Below, piece after piece: positions 24,715 through 36,674 of a stretch of 64,000 bases of DNA; within the stretch, counting starts at the first letter, position 1; each line of letters begins with the position of its first letter. The notes under the pieces are model-generated. The model was not told where the DNA came from. It ran no database searches and saw only the letters and a program-made list of their open reading frames with translations. The stretch comes from Liolophura sinensis (lineage: Eukaryota; Mollusca; Polyplacophora; Chitonida; Chitonidae): assembly GCF_032854445.1 (NCBI RefSeq), contig NC_088303.1, positions 18,547,501-18,611,500 on the forward strand, given 5' to 3'. The position numbers were made by a program, and so were the translations under genes.

Positions 24715-26165
24715 ATCAGGAAATATCGTGGGTAATGAGTGGCAATATCGTGATTATTGGCAGATGATAATGCGATTAATGGCAGAAAAAAACGTGATTA
24801 TTGACATTGAATAACGTGATTAATGACAGAGAATAAGGTGATTAACAAAAGATGATAACGTGGTTATTGACAGAGGAAAACGTGATTAATAACGTGATTA
24901 ATGACAGAGAATAACGTGATTATTGGAAGTGAATAACGTGATTAATGACAGAGTGAGTGAGTGAGTGAGTTCTTGGTGTTTAAGGTTGTACTTAACAATT
25001 TTTCAGTCATATGACGACGAAGGAGTCCTTGGAATGTATATATTGTGCCTCCTTGTTGCATGAGCTATTCCCATCGCTCTTTTATCTAGTGCTGCTTCAC
25101 TTAGACGACTTACCGAAGACAAGTAAACCGTCCCACCCTACCCAGGAGAGGAAGTTACAACTTCTTCTTTTTTTAAGGTCTTAGGTGTGACCTAACCCAG
25201 GATTGACCCTGGATCTACCGCTCCCGCTCTACAAACTGTGCTATCGAGGCCCGTCTGATTAATCACAGAGGATAATGTGATTAATGGCAGAGGATAATTT
25301 GATTAATGGTCAGAGAAAAACATGATTAATAACAAAAGGATATCGTGATTAATAACAAATGATATCGTGATTAATAAAATGAATATCGTGATTAATGACA
25401 GCGGACATCGTGATTAATGACAAATGATAACGTGGTTAATGGTAGAGAATATCGTGATTAATAAAAGGGAATATCGTGATTAATAATAAGGAATATTGTC
25501 ATTAATGACAGATAATAACGTGATTAATAGCATAGGATATCGTGATTAATCTCAAAAGGTATCGCGATTAATGGAATGGAATATCGGGATTAATAATACA
25601 GGATATTGTCATTAATGACAGAGAAAAACATGATTAATGATATCAATATCGTGAAGAGATTTTTAGAAGATATTGTGTCTTTGATGACAAAGGATGATAT
25701 GATTAATAGCCTGAACTATCGCTGTTAAGACAGAGCATGTGGTGAATAATAATGGGCGATATTGTGATTGATAACAGAGGATATTATGATTAATAATAGA
25801 GGATATCGTGATTAATAAAAGGGGAACATCGTGATTAATGGAAGAGGAAAACGTGATTAATAACAAAACATATAAACATATCATTAATAATAGAGGATAT
25901 TGTGATTGATAACAAAGGATATTGTGACTAATATAAAGGGAATATCATGATTACTGACAGAAGATATTGTGATTACTGACAGAGGATATCGTGATTATTG
26001 TCAGAAGATATTGTGACTATGATAACGTGACTAGTAACATGAAATATCGTGATTAATGTCGGGAAATATGCTGATTAATGACTGTGAATGTCGTAATTAT
26101 TGACAGAGGATAAAGTTATTTATAGCAGAAGAGCTTATTTTGATTAAGGACGGAAGATATTATGG
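24715..26165. repeat. AT-rich diverged tandem array, ATCGTGATTAAT motif
   Basis: Dozens of units of about 20-28 bp carry the core ATCGTGATTAAT or AACGTGATTAAT, separated by GACAGA, AACAAAGGAT or similar spacers. The units vary in length and sequence, so this is an old, degenerate minisatellite. A SINE-like element (24953-25254) interrupts it. No gene lies inside. Confidence 0.9.
24953..25254 (-). mobile_element. SINE family 3, tRNA-derived, inserted in an AT-rich array
   Basis: On the minus strand the head reads GGGCCTCGATAGCACAGTTT then GTAGAGCGGGAGC and CCAGGGTCAATCCTGGG, as in a tRNA with A and B boxes. The 3' end reads CGTCGTCATATGACTGAAAA, then ATTGTTAAGT, with an (ACTC)n tail. ATTAAT-type array units flank both sides. 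A 3' fragment of the same family lies at 43402-43470. Confidence 0.8.
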
Positions 26166-26321
26166 TCGTTAGACGATTGAGATGTTGAAGCCACTGAAAT
26201 GGAACTATACTTCATTATAGTGTCTTTATAAAGGAAGATGTTAACTATTTGCCAAAGTATGTAAATAGAGGGATGTACATGTGTACCACGTGATTCACCA
26301 TATACATACTCCAACGCACTT

Positions 26322-26551
26322 TGTTTATTTATCTGTCTATCTATTTATTTAAAGAAAAATCTTTCATTTACCTAACGGCTACCAGCATCATGGTGGGAGA
26401 TAAACCCAAGGCCATCCCCAGGTTGCTCTCATACTTCCTATGTAGGGCCGGAGACGACGCCAAAATGAGCTGGACTTGAACTCACGAGGGCCACAATGGT
26501 GAGAGCCTCTTTGGTCATTGCGCGGCGCTAACCACCACGACCACGGAGGTT
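26322..26551 (-). mobile_element. SINE family 1, minus-strand near full-length copy
   Basis: Reading the minus strand, a CCTCCGTGGTCGTGGTGGTT head and GAGTTCAAGTCCAGCTCATT lead into the diverged core and a TAAATAAATAG tail. It lies just right of the AT-rich array. Confidence 0.8.
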
Positions 26552-26629
26552 TCCTCTCTGTGTTTGTGTACTCTTGTGATACAAATTACGTGATTATCTT
26601 TTTTATGCGGCTATATTTTGTCATTTCAG

Positions 26630-26669
26630 ACTGGTATTTTGCAGAAGTATCCTCCATCTCAGATACAAG
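26630..26669 (+). other. Possible 40-nt upstream exon of the EF-hand gene
   Basis: The segment is flanked by a strong acceptor (TTTTGTCATTTCAG) and a consensus donor (AAG|GTAAGTCTG). If joined to an acceptor such as TTTAAACTAG at 28081 it would be 5' UTR, because an in-frame TAG (28080-28082) precedes the ATG at 28098. It has no homology evidence; it could be a chance splice-site pair. Confidence 0.3.
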
Positions 26670-28097
26670 GTAAGTCTGTTAACCTATAATGATTTTCCAG
26701 TCTTATTATCTGAAACAAAATTATTGATGTTGTTATTTTATACGAATATTTGAATAGAAGAAACAGTCAGGTCGGGAATTTAAGTAAGCCTTAGGAATTT
26801 CTGCTCGATAAGTGACACCTCAAGAAAAAGTTGTGCAGATGGAATGTCTTTTCTAAAAGCCGTTCCTAAGCCATATGTATCGTCTTTTATTTACACATAT
26901 AGGATATTTGAAGTAAATGTAGAACCTTGTGTTGTATGTATTATGCGTGTATGTATGTATTTGTGACAGATGGTTTAAATGTTTAGATATGTTTTCATCC
27001 GATCAAGGCCGAAAAGTCCTGTTCATCATGAGCTGATAACATAGTTACATCCGCTATCAAGAAATTCTTTCCACAGCAGTCCTTAAATTGAGTGCCACCC
27101 TGATGCATACCCATTCCCTCATGTACATGGTCTGAAATGTTTTCATCCCATCAAATCCGAAAAGTATTGTCCATAATGAGCTGATTTTAGTGTGAAAAAA
27201 TCATAGCGGACCATGTCTTTGGACGGATATGTTAGTACTGAATGAATTCAGTGGGGAAAGGGCCAAAGCCTACCAGGTTTAAATTTAACTGCAGCTTTCA
27301 CTTGTTTGGACGAAAACTATGTGGGTGCGAATCTGCGTGCGAAATATTCTCTTTACACCACTCCATAAACTGAGTGGGACTCAATTATAGAAATTCATGG
27401 TCAAAATCGGGCATGCACATTAGCTCAAGGCTCTAGTGACTCTAGTGGTCTTAAGATTAGCTGCTTTACTCCCGTGCGTTTTTAGGTCAAGTATCGACGC
27501 GGAGAACATTGAAAGATTTTCCTCTTGGAGTTTGGAGTTTCCTCAAAAACCTTAATCGATTCTTGTCTACTATTGGCCAGCGTTCATCAAGAGCATTTGA
27601 ACTGTTGCCGAACTGGCTTGAAGTCATTGCACCGAATCAAATTGCTAATTGTTTTTCTCTGAAGGAGAAACGATCACAGGCTAAAGCCAATTATGGGACC
27701 TGTCATCTCGACCTGGCTTCATCGCGTATATTGACCCGGATATGGTGCTTGGGTGATGGCCTTTCTGAAGACAGGAAGTTGAATCTTACAGTAGCTGTGG
27801 CGCACACAACTGTTTCTGATCAACAGTTGCCTTCAGTAAGATGTACATGCAGAACGATATGAGAGGACATCTGACCCATTTCGTATTATAAAAGAGGAAG
27901 ATTTAATGACGCTGTGGTTTGATCCTTAATAAGCCTGTTTCTGTTGTCACGTCTATACGCCATGTCAGGCGATGATGTAGGCTGGAGCAACTGATCAGAT
28001 TGGATAGAGCTTGTACATGTTCGTAGCTGACCACTTTGGGGGATTTAGCGGAAGAGATTGCATGCATATTGGTTTAAACTAGGACAGTGATTTCAAT

Positions 28098-31000
28098 ATG
28101 GCGTACAACAACCCTACTGTTGATTTTGTGGCAGAATTACGGGAAGCCTTTCGTCTGTTCGACAAGGATGGCGATGGTTCCATTACCACGGGCGAATTGG
28201 GCACGGTGATGAGGAACTTAGGCCAGTACCCGTCCAGTGACGAACTAGAACAGATGCTCACAGAAATCGATATTGATGGTAAGAAAACCTTTCTTAAGCT
28301 TTGAACAGAAATAGACCTTCCCAAACTTAGACTTCCCAGTGTGCTGGTTTGCAATGGTCATTTCGACACTGTCTATTTAGTGCAGGCGACGTATTGGTAT
28401 CTATCACTGCAGATAAAATCAATCAGCAGTGGTACGTTATCTCATGGCTTTAGCATTAATTCCAGATTATCAGCATTAAGTCCAGATGATCAGGTTATCG
28501 TTAATGAACAGGGATCATTTCCATATCTTCTGGATGGGGCAAAACCAAGCAGTAATAATAAGATTGATAATAATTTTGGTCCAGGGTATGACAGGTTATT
28601 GACCATTTGCATTCTACAGTAAAATAAGCCTTGTCCCTTTGCATTGTTTCATATTGCTGTTTATTAGATATGCTGACGACACGGCTTTTGAAATGTAACC
28701 TAATCCTGCTTAAGTTATGGTGCTATGTGTGAGGTAACTGAAACTGTCTAAGTATTTATATGAACATATTTATACCCTAACTGTGATGAAAAGAGGTCGG
28801 ATTTCACCGATTTCGGGTAACCATGTTGTCAACTATCACACTGTCATCATTGCTATGGTTTTACTCGCTATGTTGTAATATTTTATTGTATGCCTACATA
28901 AAATCTGCTGGTGGACCTATTATTTTTTTTTCATGCTATTGTTAATTAATTGTGACGACATCACAGTCATTTATCCTTTTTTAATATTTTGTTTACTGTT
29001 ATGAAGTCACCAGACTTTCAAAGCTGAAAAATCTAGGCGTCAGATCAGACGTTCGTATACAAGCCATCAACCAAAATAGACGTTCCGAATCAGTAATTGC
29101 GCGACTGATTTCTAAAACAACGTTGAACAAAATCCACCAAAGAACTAAGTCTATAAAGTACAAAGTTTTTATTGATAATGAAAAGCTTTAATTATATCTG
29201 TTGATACATCAAACGTGGCGATTTATTTCATCGTCCGGAATATACGGCCCATATTTCTTCGTGAAAACGAATTAAAGCAATAAAAATATGAAGCAAAGTG
29301 CCAGCGATCCTTGATACCGCGTCCATATTTACTGACAAGAGAACTTTACATGTTTTAAAATTAAAAAAGCACACAATTAGTATAACACCTCGATAAGCTG
29401 AAAAATCAATACAGTACCATGTATCGAAAAAAGTTAGCACCAACAAGTGTGTCCTGTTCCTTAGATATATCTACATAAATAATGATGTTCACATGGTATA
29501 TGGGATGTTTAAGATATGAAGATATTTTCTTTCTGTGGCCTGTTGGAAGATGTAGGAAATAAACAGACATAAACAAATAAGTATTTTTTTGCAAAACAAT
29601 GTCTGGTTTATCCAGCGACGTTTCGGAATAGCTGCTTGCTATTTCGATGCAGCTCTGTGTAATGTGTATAGATGCGAATTCTTCTACCGTGTCGGTTAGG
29701 CGTTTTGCATTACGTCAATGCAGCTTCCTCTGTTGTTACGTTAAAGCGTCTTGCATCGTGTCCGTGTGGCTTTTTGCACAAAACAAAACATAATTACTTA
29801 CAATGACTCATTGATGAACGCTGTTATCCACAATTCACTTTTCATCTATGTATAATATAGTTCTGGATTCACAGGGTATCTTAACTGCAAAATTAACGTC
29901 ACAAACTTCACATAATGGTATACCAAGGAGTAACATGATAAAATAAGTATTAATTGCAAACAAACGTACTAAAAGCTGCAATGATTAACACTCAGGGGAC
30001 GGGACATTCAGCTTTGAGGAGTTTGTACAGGTGATGGCAAACATGGGAGGGTTGAGCGAAAACACCGAGGAGAACGAAGAAGAAGAACTTAGACAGGCCT
30101 TTAAGGTAAGCTTCAATATAAGTTCTTCTTGACTCTCACAGAATTGTGGAGAAAACTTTCATTATAACATCACCGTAAAAATAATATTGTTGTCAAACCT
30201 GCTGCTGTCGATCCAGCTGAAGCTGGATTCGAACACACGACTTCGCTGGTCAAGGACTAGTCTTGGAGAATCCATTAGACGATTTGCCGACAGATGGCTT
30301 CCACTACCTGCTGATTTGCTCGTGCTAGAACTTTGACATTAGACACTCACAAAACATAAATAAAATGTTAATAATATTACACAGTTTCCTTATGATACAC
30401 AGAGCGCTTGGTTGTTATGACAACGGGGTTTCCAAGACAGCGGCCTGTCTCAATATCTATTAATAGGGGCCTAACATTTTGGACATTTTCCGCAACATGT
30501 GAAAGTGGCTTAGTTTACTTGTCCACCACATATATCATCTGCATTTTGCTGGACATCCGATCACCAGCCAAAACATGGAGCCCATAAGGTGGATGACAAT
30601 GTGTTTGCTTACTTGAAGTTTAACCATGGTTACACGATATCTCCGTGTTTCTGGTCGCACCGAGAGAAAAGCTGAGGTCAACTGACTCAAAAATCTGAAT
30701 TTCACAACTCAGATAATTCAATGAGAAGACTGAAACTTTTGTCTCAGTAAAATTTCAGTGTCGACATAATTATAATACTGTCAAAAAGGAACGCCCCAAG
30801 CCTAATAGACCAAACATGACGCCCCATCCAGTCTATCCAAAACTTAACCAGTGCTCGTCATACCGTGTGTCGAGACACGAAGTATCAAGATTGTTAATAT
30901 TACATTCTCGGAAATGATCAGTCTCAGAATTGAACTCGAATCTGATGCCTCGAGTCGGACTCAAGATGTTTGAACATAATGCGTATTGTAAAAATACTTC

Positions 31001-33188
31001 TGCACGGGGCGGGTCGATCGATCTGAATCATGAACTCATAGGATCAGTTCCGGTTAATACCATGATTGGAGATAATTGAGTGTGTATTTGCAGGTGTTCG
31101 ATAAAAGCGGTTGTGGTTATATCTGTGCGTCTGATTTGCGGGCTGTTCTTCAGTGTATGGGAGAAGATCTTACCGAGGAAGAGAGTAAGTATCTCTCTAT
31201 ACTGATTAACCCCACCCCCACCTCTCCACTAACACACATCCGCACACTGCACCACCACACAAACCCATCCCTCCATCTACACGGCAATTCCCACGAATAG
31301 CTGGACGACCAAGATCTCATGTTACGGCTTATATTATTTTATGCTGACAAATTCACTTTTTAGGACGCACGTGTTGAAAGTTATGGGATTTGGGCTGATT
31401 TATGGTGTTTCTTTCAAAATTTACATCAAGTACGCACGGAAATGCCGCGGTGTGTTACCCTGTTATGGATTTTCCCAATGTTTAAACTAAATTTATCTGC
31501 ACCGGCTGTAAAAGTCTAATGAAGTTAGAAACAGTCGTACTGTATCATGTGGCTTGTGAAATATGTCAGACAACCTTTAACAACATTAATTTACCGATCA
31601 CATCTCCACTTGTTCCAGAAGCACACATGTTTTCAGGAACGCCTCACGTTAAGCCTGGGTTACAATTTCCTTAGTTATTAAATGCCTTAATTTTAGAGTA
31701 AAACGTGCTAAATATATACTATTCATGTTTACTGTCGATCCAAATAGGCTAACATTGGGTAATGGTATGAATACAACAATTGTTTGGACCAAATCTTGTG
31801 TGAGGTTCCTTTTTTGTTTTTGGTGATCTGTCTCCCTTTTCTCTGTCCGGCGGTGTGCTATTTTGTTTATTGCGACGTGTGCATGTCATACCCCACATCT
31901 TAATCAAGTTTATATGTAAATAAACTCGAATGAGGCGATATCGTGTTTGCGGTGTCTCTAACATTACCTGTAATGTGACCTCATAAGAATTCCAGATTAA
32001 AAAAAAAAAACTGGCTTTGGTCGTTTTGGACTCGTTTTCTCTCCCGAAATAACTTTTATGTTATTTGTTACCTTTTTTAACTTCATCTGCCTATAGCCAG
32101 GACTGGTATGTGCGGAATAGGCTATGCACAGCTTTGGTCAATGTTTTCTAGATGGTCTACACCGTTTACCACATATACTAATACCTCGGTTTCAGTTGAC
32201 GAGATGATTGCAGAAGTGGACATTGATGGCGATGGGCGTATAGACTTTGAAGGTAAGAGCTATATAAAGCTACATTGTAATCTAGTCGAGATCTCGGCAA
32301 CACTTTTATTTATTTATTTTATTTGAGCGGATGGTCGTGGGTTTTCCCCGGGTTTTGTCCAGTTTCCTCCCACCCTAATGCTGGTCGTCGTAACATAAGT
32401 GAAGTATTCCGCGTACGGCGTAAAACACCAATCAAAAAAAAATAAATATTCGATTTATGTTTTAAGCCGCGCGCTTGAGGCTTGACAACCCAGTTAATAT
32501 CGCACTTCCAGCAGATGAACGACTATTCAGGGGATCACCCTGACCTAGTGGTTACTCGTCCTAGTGCAGCACAACAAACCAGAAGCCTCTACCAATGCGA
32601 TTGCTGTGAGTTCAAGTCCAGCTCATATTGGCTTTTTCTCTGGTGGTACGTGGGAAGCTCTGCCAGAAATCTGCTGGTGGTTTTAAGTTTTCTTCCAGCA
32701 TAATGCTGGCCGTCAAGTGAAATATTCTTCAGTATACGGTGTAAAACTGCAATCAAATAAATCATTTGGTAATCTCTGTAAACGTAACAGTTACATGGGT
32801 TTCATTTGTGCGGGGATTAATGTAAATTTGATAAAAACACAAAGTTTGCAAAGTGATAAAGTTGGCTATAGTGTCATTTAAGCAATTTATATAAATATTT
32901 AAATATTATCAAACAATATGAGATAGATATTCATAATAATGCATCCCTGAAGACTGACGTAAAATAGTACTAATATTCAAAGTATAACAGTTGTCCTTGG
33001 ATTTCGTTGTTTTCCTCAATCAAGAGTTCATTGCATGCATGTGTGAGGATAGAGAGAGGAGCCAGGGAGAGGAGGAAGAGGAGGATGAAGGAGGATCAGT
33101 GTTCTCAGTGGAGGATCAGATCTCGGAGAGAGCCGAAAGACCCCGGAAGAGCGAGTCGGGATCTTCTAGCGGCAGTGAGGCTAAGTGA
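28098..33188 (+). CDS. Calmodulin/troponin-C-like EF-hand protein with acidic tail
   Basis: Exons are 28098-28278, 29996-30105, 31094-31184, 32196-32252 and 33025-33188, all GT-AG and phase-consistent, giving about 200 residues. The ATG has A at -3 and G at +4, with an in-frame TAG 15 nt upstream. Four EF-hand loops are visible. EF1 (residues 22-33, [12 protein letters not shown]), EF2 (58-69, [12 protein letters not shown]) and EF4 (136-147, [12 protein letters not shown]) are canonical. EF3 (100-111, [12 protein letters not shown]) has Cys at loop position 5 and Asp at position 12, so calcium binding is probably weak. The linker before EF3 is very acidic (ENEEEE). Calmodulin ends soon after EF4; this protein adds about 48 residues rich in Glu, Arg and Ser. 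It is a likely cytosolic Ca2+ sensor; its target is unknown. It is not calmodulin itself. Confidence 0.92.
32327..32452 (+). mobile_element. SINE family 1, 5'-truncated copy in an EF-hand gene intron
   Basis: GCGGATGGTCGTGGGTTTTC, CCAGTTTCCTCCCACC and GTACGGCGTAAAACACCAAT precede an A-rich tail. It is in sense orientation and starts only 75 bp after the donor of exon 4. Confidence 0.85.
32538..32764 (+). mobile_element. SINE family 1, near full-length copy in an EF-hand gene intron
   Basis: The head CCCTGACCTAGTGGTTACTC and GAGTTCAAGTCCAGCTCATA are followed by the core and a diverged 3' end (CAGTATACGGTGTAAAAC). It is in sense orientation to the host gene. Confidence 0.85.
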
Positions 33189-35680
33189 CCAGGCACACAG
33201 ACTGATTTCACACCTGCACCTATTTATTTATTCGGAGGCATTTTGAGATAGAAATACATGTACTAAGTTCATTAACATTTTTTTCTGAATTATTGAAACC
33301 GGTATGAACTCAATTCGTTATCGATATCATTAAAACGAGATCGGTAAGTACACATGTATCGATAAGTCATGTATTCAGGAGTATATGATCGACGTCAGTG
33401 AATGCATAACATTGATATCTGCAAAACTTCTCATCCATGTGGTGATAAATTTATTGATGTCGAAAATACATGGATCTTAAAACGAAACTAAAACCTAGCC
33501 CATGCAATGACACCATTTCTTGTCGAAAACGAGACTTTTTGATCCCTGAAAATTTACTCGTGCGCCATTAGCTGCAAAACTTTTTGACTCTAGAAAATTG
33601 ATGCAAAGAATCAACATGTTTAATTTTTCGAAACTAAAGGCCTCAGAAGCAATTTAACCTGGAGCATGATAGGTCTACATGTACATGTTTTTTGACAGTG
33701 TGTGGACGATTGGGATCTTTTTTTTGTCGTCAGCATCAACATCAACCAGTCAGCGTCGATAGAAGTGTCATACAAGTATACATAAAATGGCGTTTTTTTA
33801 GGTCACGTGACATTGAACGAATTGTGTGCCCGAGTGCTGCTGGATGTGAAAAGTCGACAGCAATTATATGTTGTCTCTGCATGTGCGTTGAGCTCTTAAT
33901 GGCACACTGCTCGAAAGTAGATGGCTACTTTCAGTGCAAAAAGTTGGACTCGGTTTGTGTACAACGTTATCCCGTTTCTGATAACCTGCAAATCTTGCTC
34001 TCAAACATCATAGCCTTTACATGAACGTGGACAAATTTTACCGTGGTGTACGAAATGTCTTCTACATTTAATGGGCTCCTTGTTGGTCGAAAAGTCATTG
34101 ATTTATATATTTATAACCTTCAATTTATCTCAACTTCAGCTCGACGATTTCCTGCACGGCCATGTTTGGACTCATTTTGACATCGTTACCTCTGCTCTGC
34201 GAAAACCTCGAATTCTACCCCGTACAACTTACTTTAGCACGCTTCATGATTTTCCATAGAATTGCAATCGCTAAAGGCCAAGAAGTATGACTGCCCGGTA
34301 TAGAGCAACTGTTGACATTTGGTTTGGGAATAGGGTTTTACAATTCGACGTTCTCTGGGAGCGTGAAAACCAGACAAAAATGACCGTCGAGGTAAAATTC
34401 AAGCCGGAATTTTGATATTTATTTTCGGGTCTCTTTCTAACAAGGTATGTTAAAACAATGTGAAAGTTTCACTAAGAATACTCAGAGCGGCATAACTTTA
34501 ATGGATCGCTTTGGGGACTTCGTTGCGATCTCACCTTCTGCCATGTTAAAGCTAGTAGCCCACTGCTATATTGTTCATTGCACTAACCTGCTGCCTGTAA
34601 TGACAGTGCCACGTGCACAAGAGAACACGTGTTTCTACCATAGGCATTCTTTCGCCTCACAATTAACCTGCCGTGTCTTAATCGACGTGTTACCATACTT
34701 TCCTCTCCCGACGGTGACTGTCGAAACGTACTGCATATTATGAAGATGTTGATTATTGTCTTAATACGCCGCACCCACCTAAATACAGGTTAGACTTTGT
34801 TCGGTGGAGATTATATACGTAATGCAGTATGAAGCATAAGCGGAGATATGCATACACTAGATAAGCACACTGTCATCAGTCAGATCTGGTTTCCACTTTA
34901 TCCTTGATTGTCTGCTCAAAGTAAAATACCTGTTTCCAGTGCGTCCGTTTAGAGGTCAAACAACACGAATCTGAATTGTTCTAAAATACAAACGTGAGAA
35001 GTGAAATGAAATGGACTCAGTATGCGGAAGCAACAGTTTCATTGGACAAACATTGGTAGACTTGTTACTTCTGATCAGGTATTTATTTATGTAATCGGTG
35101 CTTATAACACCGTTCTCACTTAGATGACAGTGGTTAGGGTTATGGGTGGATGGAAACGGATTGCGCAGAATAAATGACCAACCTTCAACAGGCCCCTAAC
35201 AAGCCTCTTACATAAATGTGCAGATGAAAGAGCGAGAACCACAGGCGACAGTGGTCAAGGGCTTAATAATCGCAGCTTGCCAGCCCATTAAGAATCTGAA
35301 TCAGCGAACACCATCCACCCTCAACCCCTCATCCCGGATCAAGTCAGTACTGAGTGCAGCAACTAGATCTGGCATTAGGGGGCCCCGCCTTTCAGTATTA
35401 TGTACGCAGGTTTATTATTAGGCCTATGGATTTCTTCATTTGTATTTAAATGGTGTTTTACGCCGTCAAGAACACATAAGCCTGTGAAGCACATTATATT
35501 TTCAGGTTTGCTTGTACGAAGTAGTTATAGATAGGCTCTCTTATACACATGTATACATACAGCTATATTAGAATGAATATTGTGTTATTTAAGAGGTAAA
35601 TGTATTTTGTGATGAATGCTGAGAATAAACGCTGAGTAATAACACAATCTGAGCAAAGGTTTATATTTGTGTTATTTCAA
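33189..35680. other. Region after the EF-hand stop, no recognised gene
   Basis: This presumably includes the 3' UTR of the EF-hand gene, but no clear AATAAA was found close to the stop; one occurs at 35624-35629. Open frames up to 110 codons (33692-34024) are not recognisable and lack splice support. Confidence 0.4.
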
Positions 35681-36080
35681 TCGAGCGTTTCAATCGCAAG
35701 GACACACGACATATACGGGTTCAATTCCGGCCTTGGGCAGGCAGTTTGTACATTCCCCAGTTCTCACTACTCGTGGCGCCTGGTGAAAATAATTCGTTAG
35801 TGATGCTCCAATGACCGTTTGTGTAGTCCAACGTTCGCTGAAGACCACTCTTATTCCATCAACGTTGTGTGCATATCTGTGCGCCACACGTTGTGTGCAT
35901 ATCTGTGCGCCACACGTTGTGTGCATATCTGTGCGCCACACGTTGGAAATTTGGTCTGCTAAGCCCTCTGGTTCCCCAAACCAAAACAAAACTGGCCGCC
36001 ATCGCGTCAGTGAAAATTCTTGAGTGTGAATTGCCTTCAAGAACAAACAAACAAATAAATAAATAAACAAATAAATAAAT
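35681..36080 (+). mobile_element. SINE-like element with internal 26-bp VNTR
   Basis: The left part carries a B-box-like GGGTTCAATTCC. The right part has GGCCGCCATCGCGTCAGTGA then AAATTCTTGAGTGTGAATTG, with an ACAAACAAATAAATAAATAA tail, so it recalls family 1 at the 3' end. Three copies of GTTGTGTGCATATCTGTGCG plus CCACAC sit in the middle (about 35865-35945). Confidence 0.65.
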
Positions 36081-36674
36081 GTATAGACCATTTAACCAAT
36101 GAACGCTCTGTAGCTCAACTGTGGATTTATGTCAGGCAATTCAGACGATGTATGTCGAAAAATCTTAGACAGAGCTGTAGTAAGTGGAAAAGGGATATTG
36201 CTGAAAGACAATAAACGAACGGTTTAATAAATCTGTGATGTAGTAGGAGAAAAACGGATTATCGGAACCCATTTGCCATGTCAACAAGGTATTCAGAGAA
36301 ATGTAATTGCTAGATTGCCATGGTAATCAAATACCACAAGCCATTACAAATGTCCGTTATGATGCATAGATTCGCCCCGAAACTGTCACTTAAAAGACTC
36401 TAACTGAAACACAAACGTCAAGCCTCAGATCTGGGCTATTCACACCAACCTACTGGCCAGCCAGAATCCGCCAGTATATAAAATGTATTTTGCTTTCGCA
36501 CTCTGGCCCAAAATGTGCAGTATACACACATGTAATAGATAACCCATATACATGCAGACTGTAATTCTCTTCTGCTATCTTCAGATGCCATTTAATTCAG
36601 TTTGTATTCATTTCTGTTTGGCTTAACCTTCAAGAAAGCCCATAATAGGTAACACTGAAACTTCGCCTGTTTGT

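Noticed and set aside
27509-27862. 117-codon plus-strand open frame upstream of the EF-hand gene.
   Set aside because: It shows no familiar domain, has no flanking splice sites and lies in one of several similar-sized chance frames.
33025-33188. Acidic tail of the EF-hand protein as a wrongly predicted intron read-through.
   Set aside because: The acceptor joins EF4 (FE|EF) exactly in phase and the frame stays open to a stop, so the exon is kept, though cDNA would settle it.
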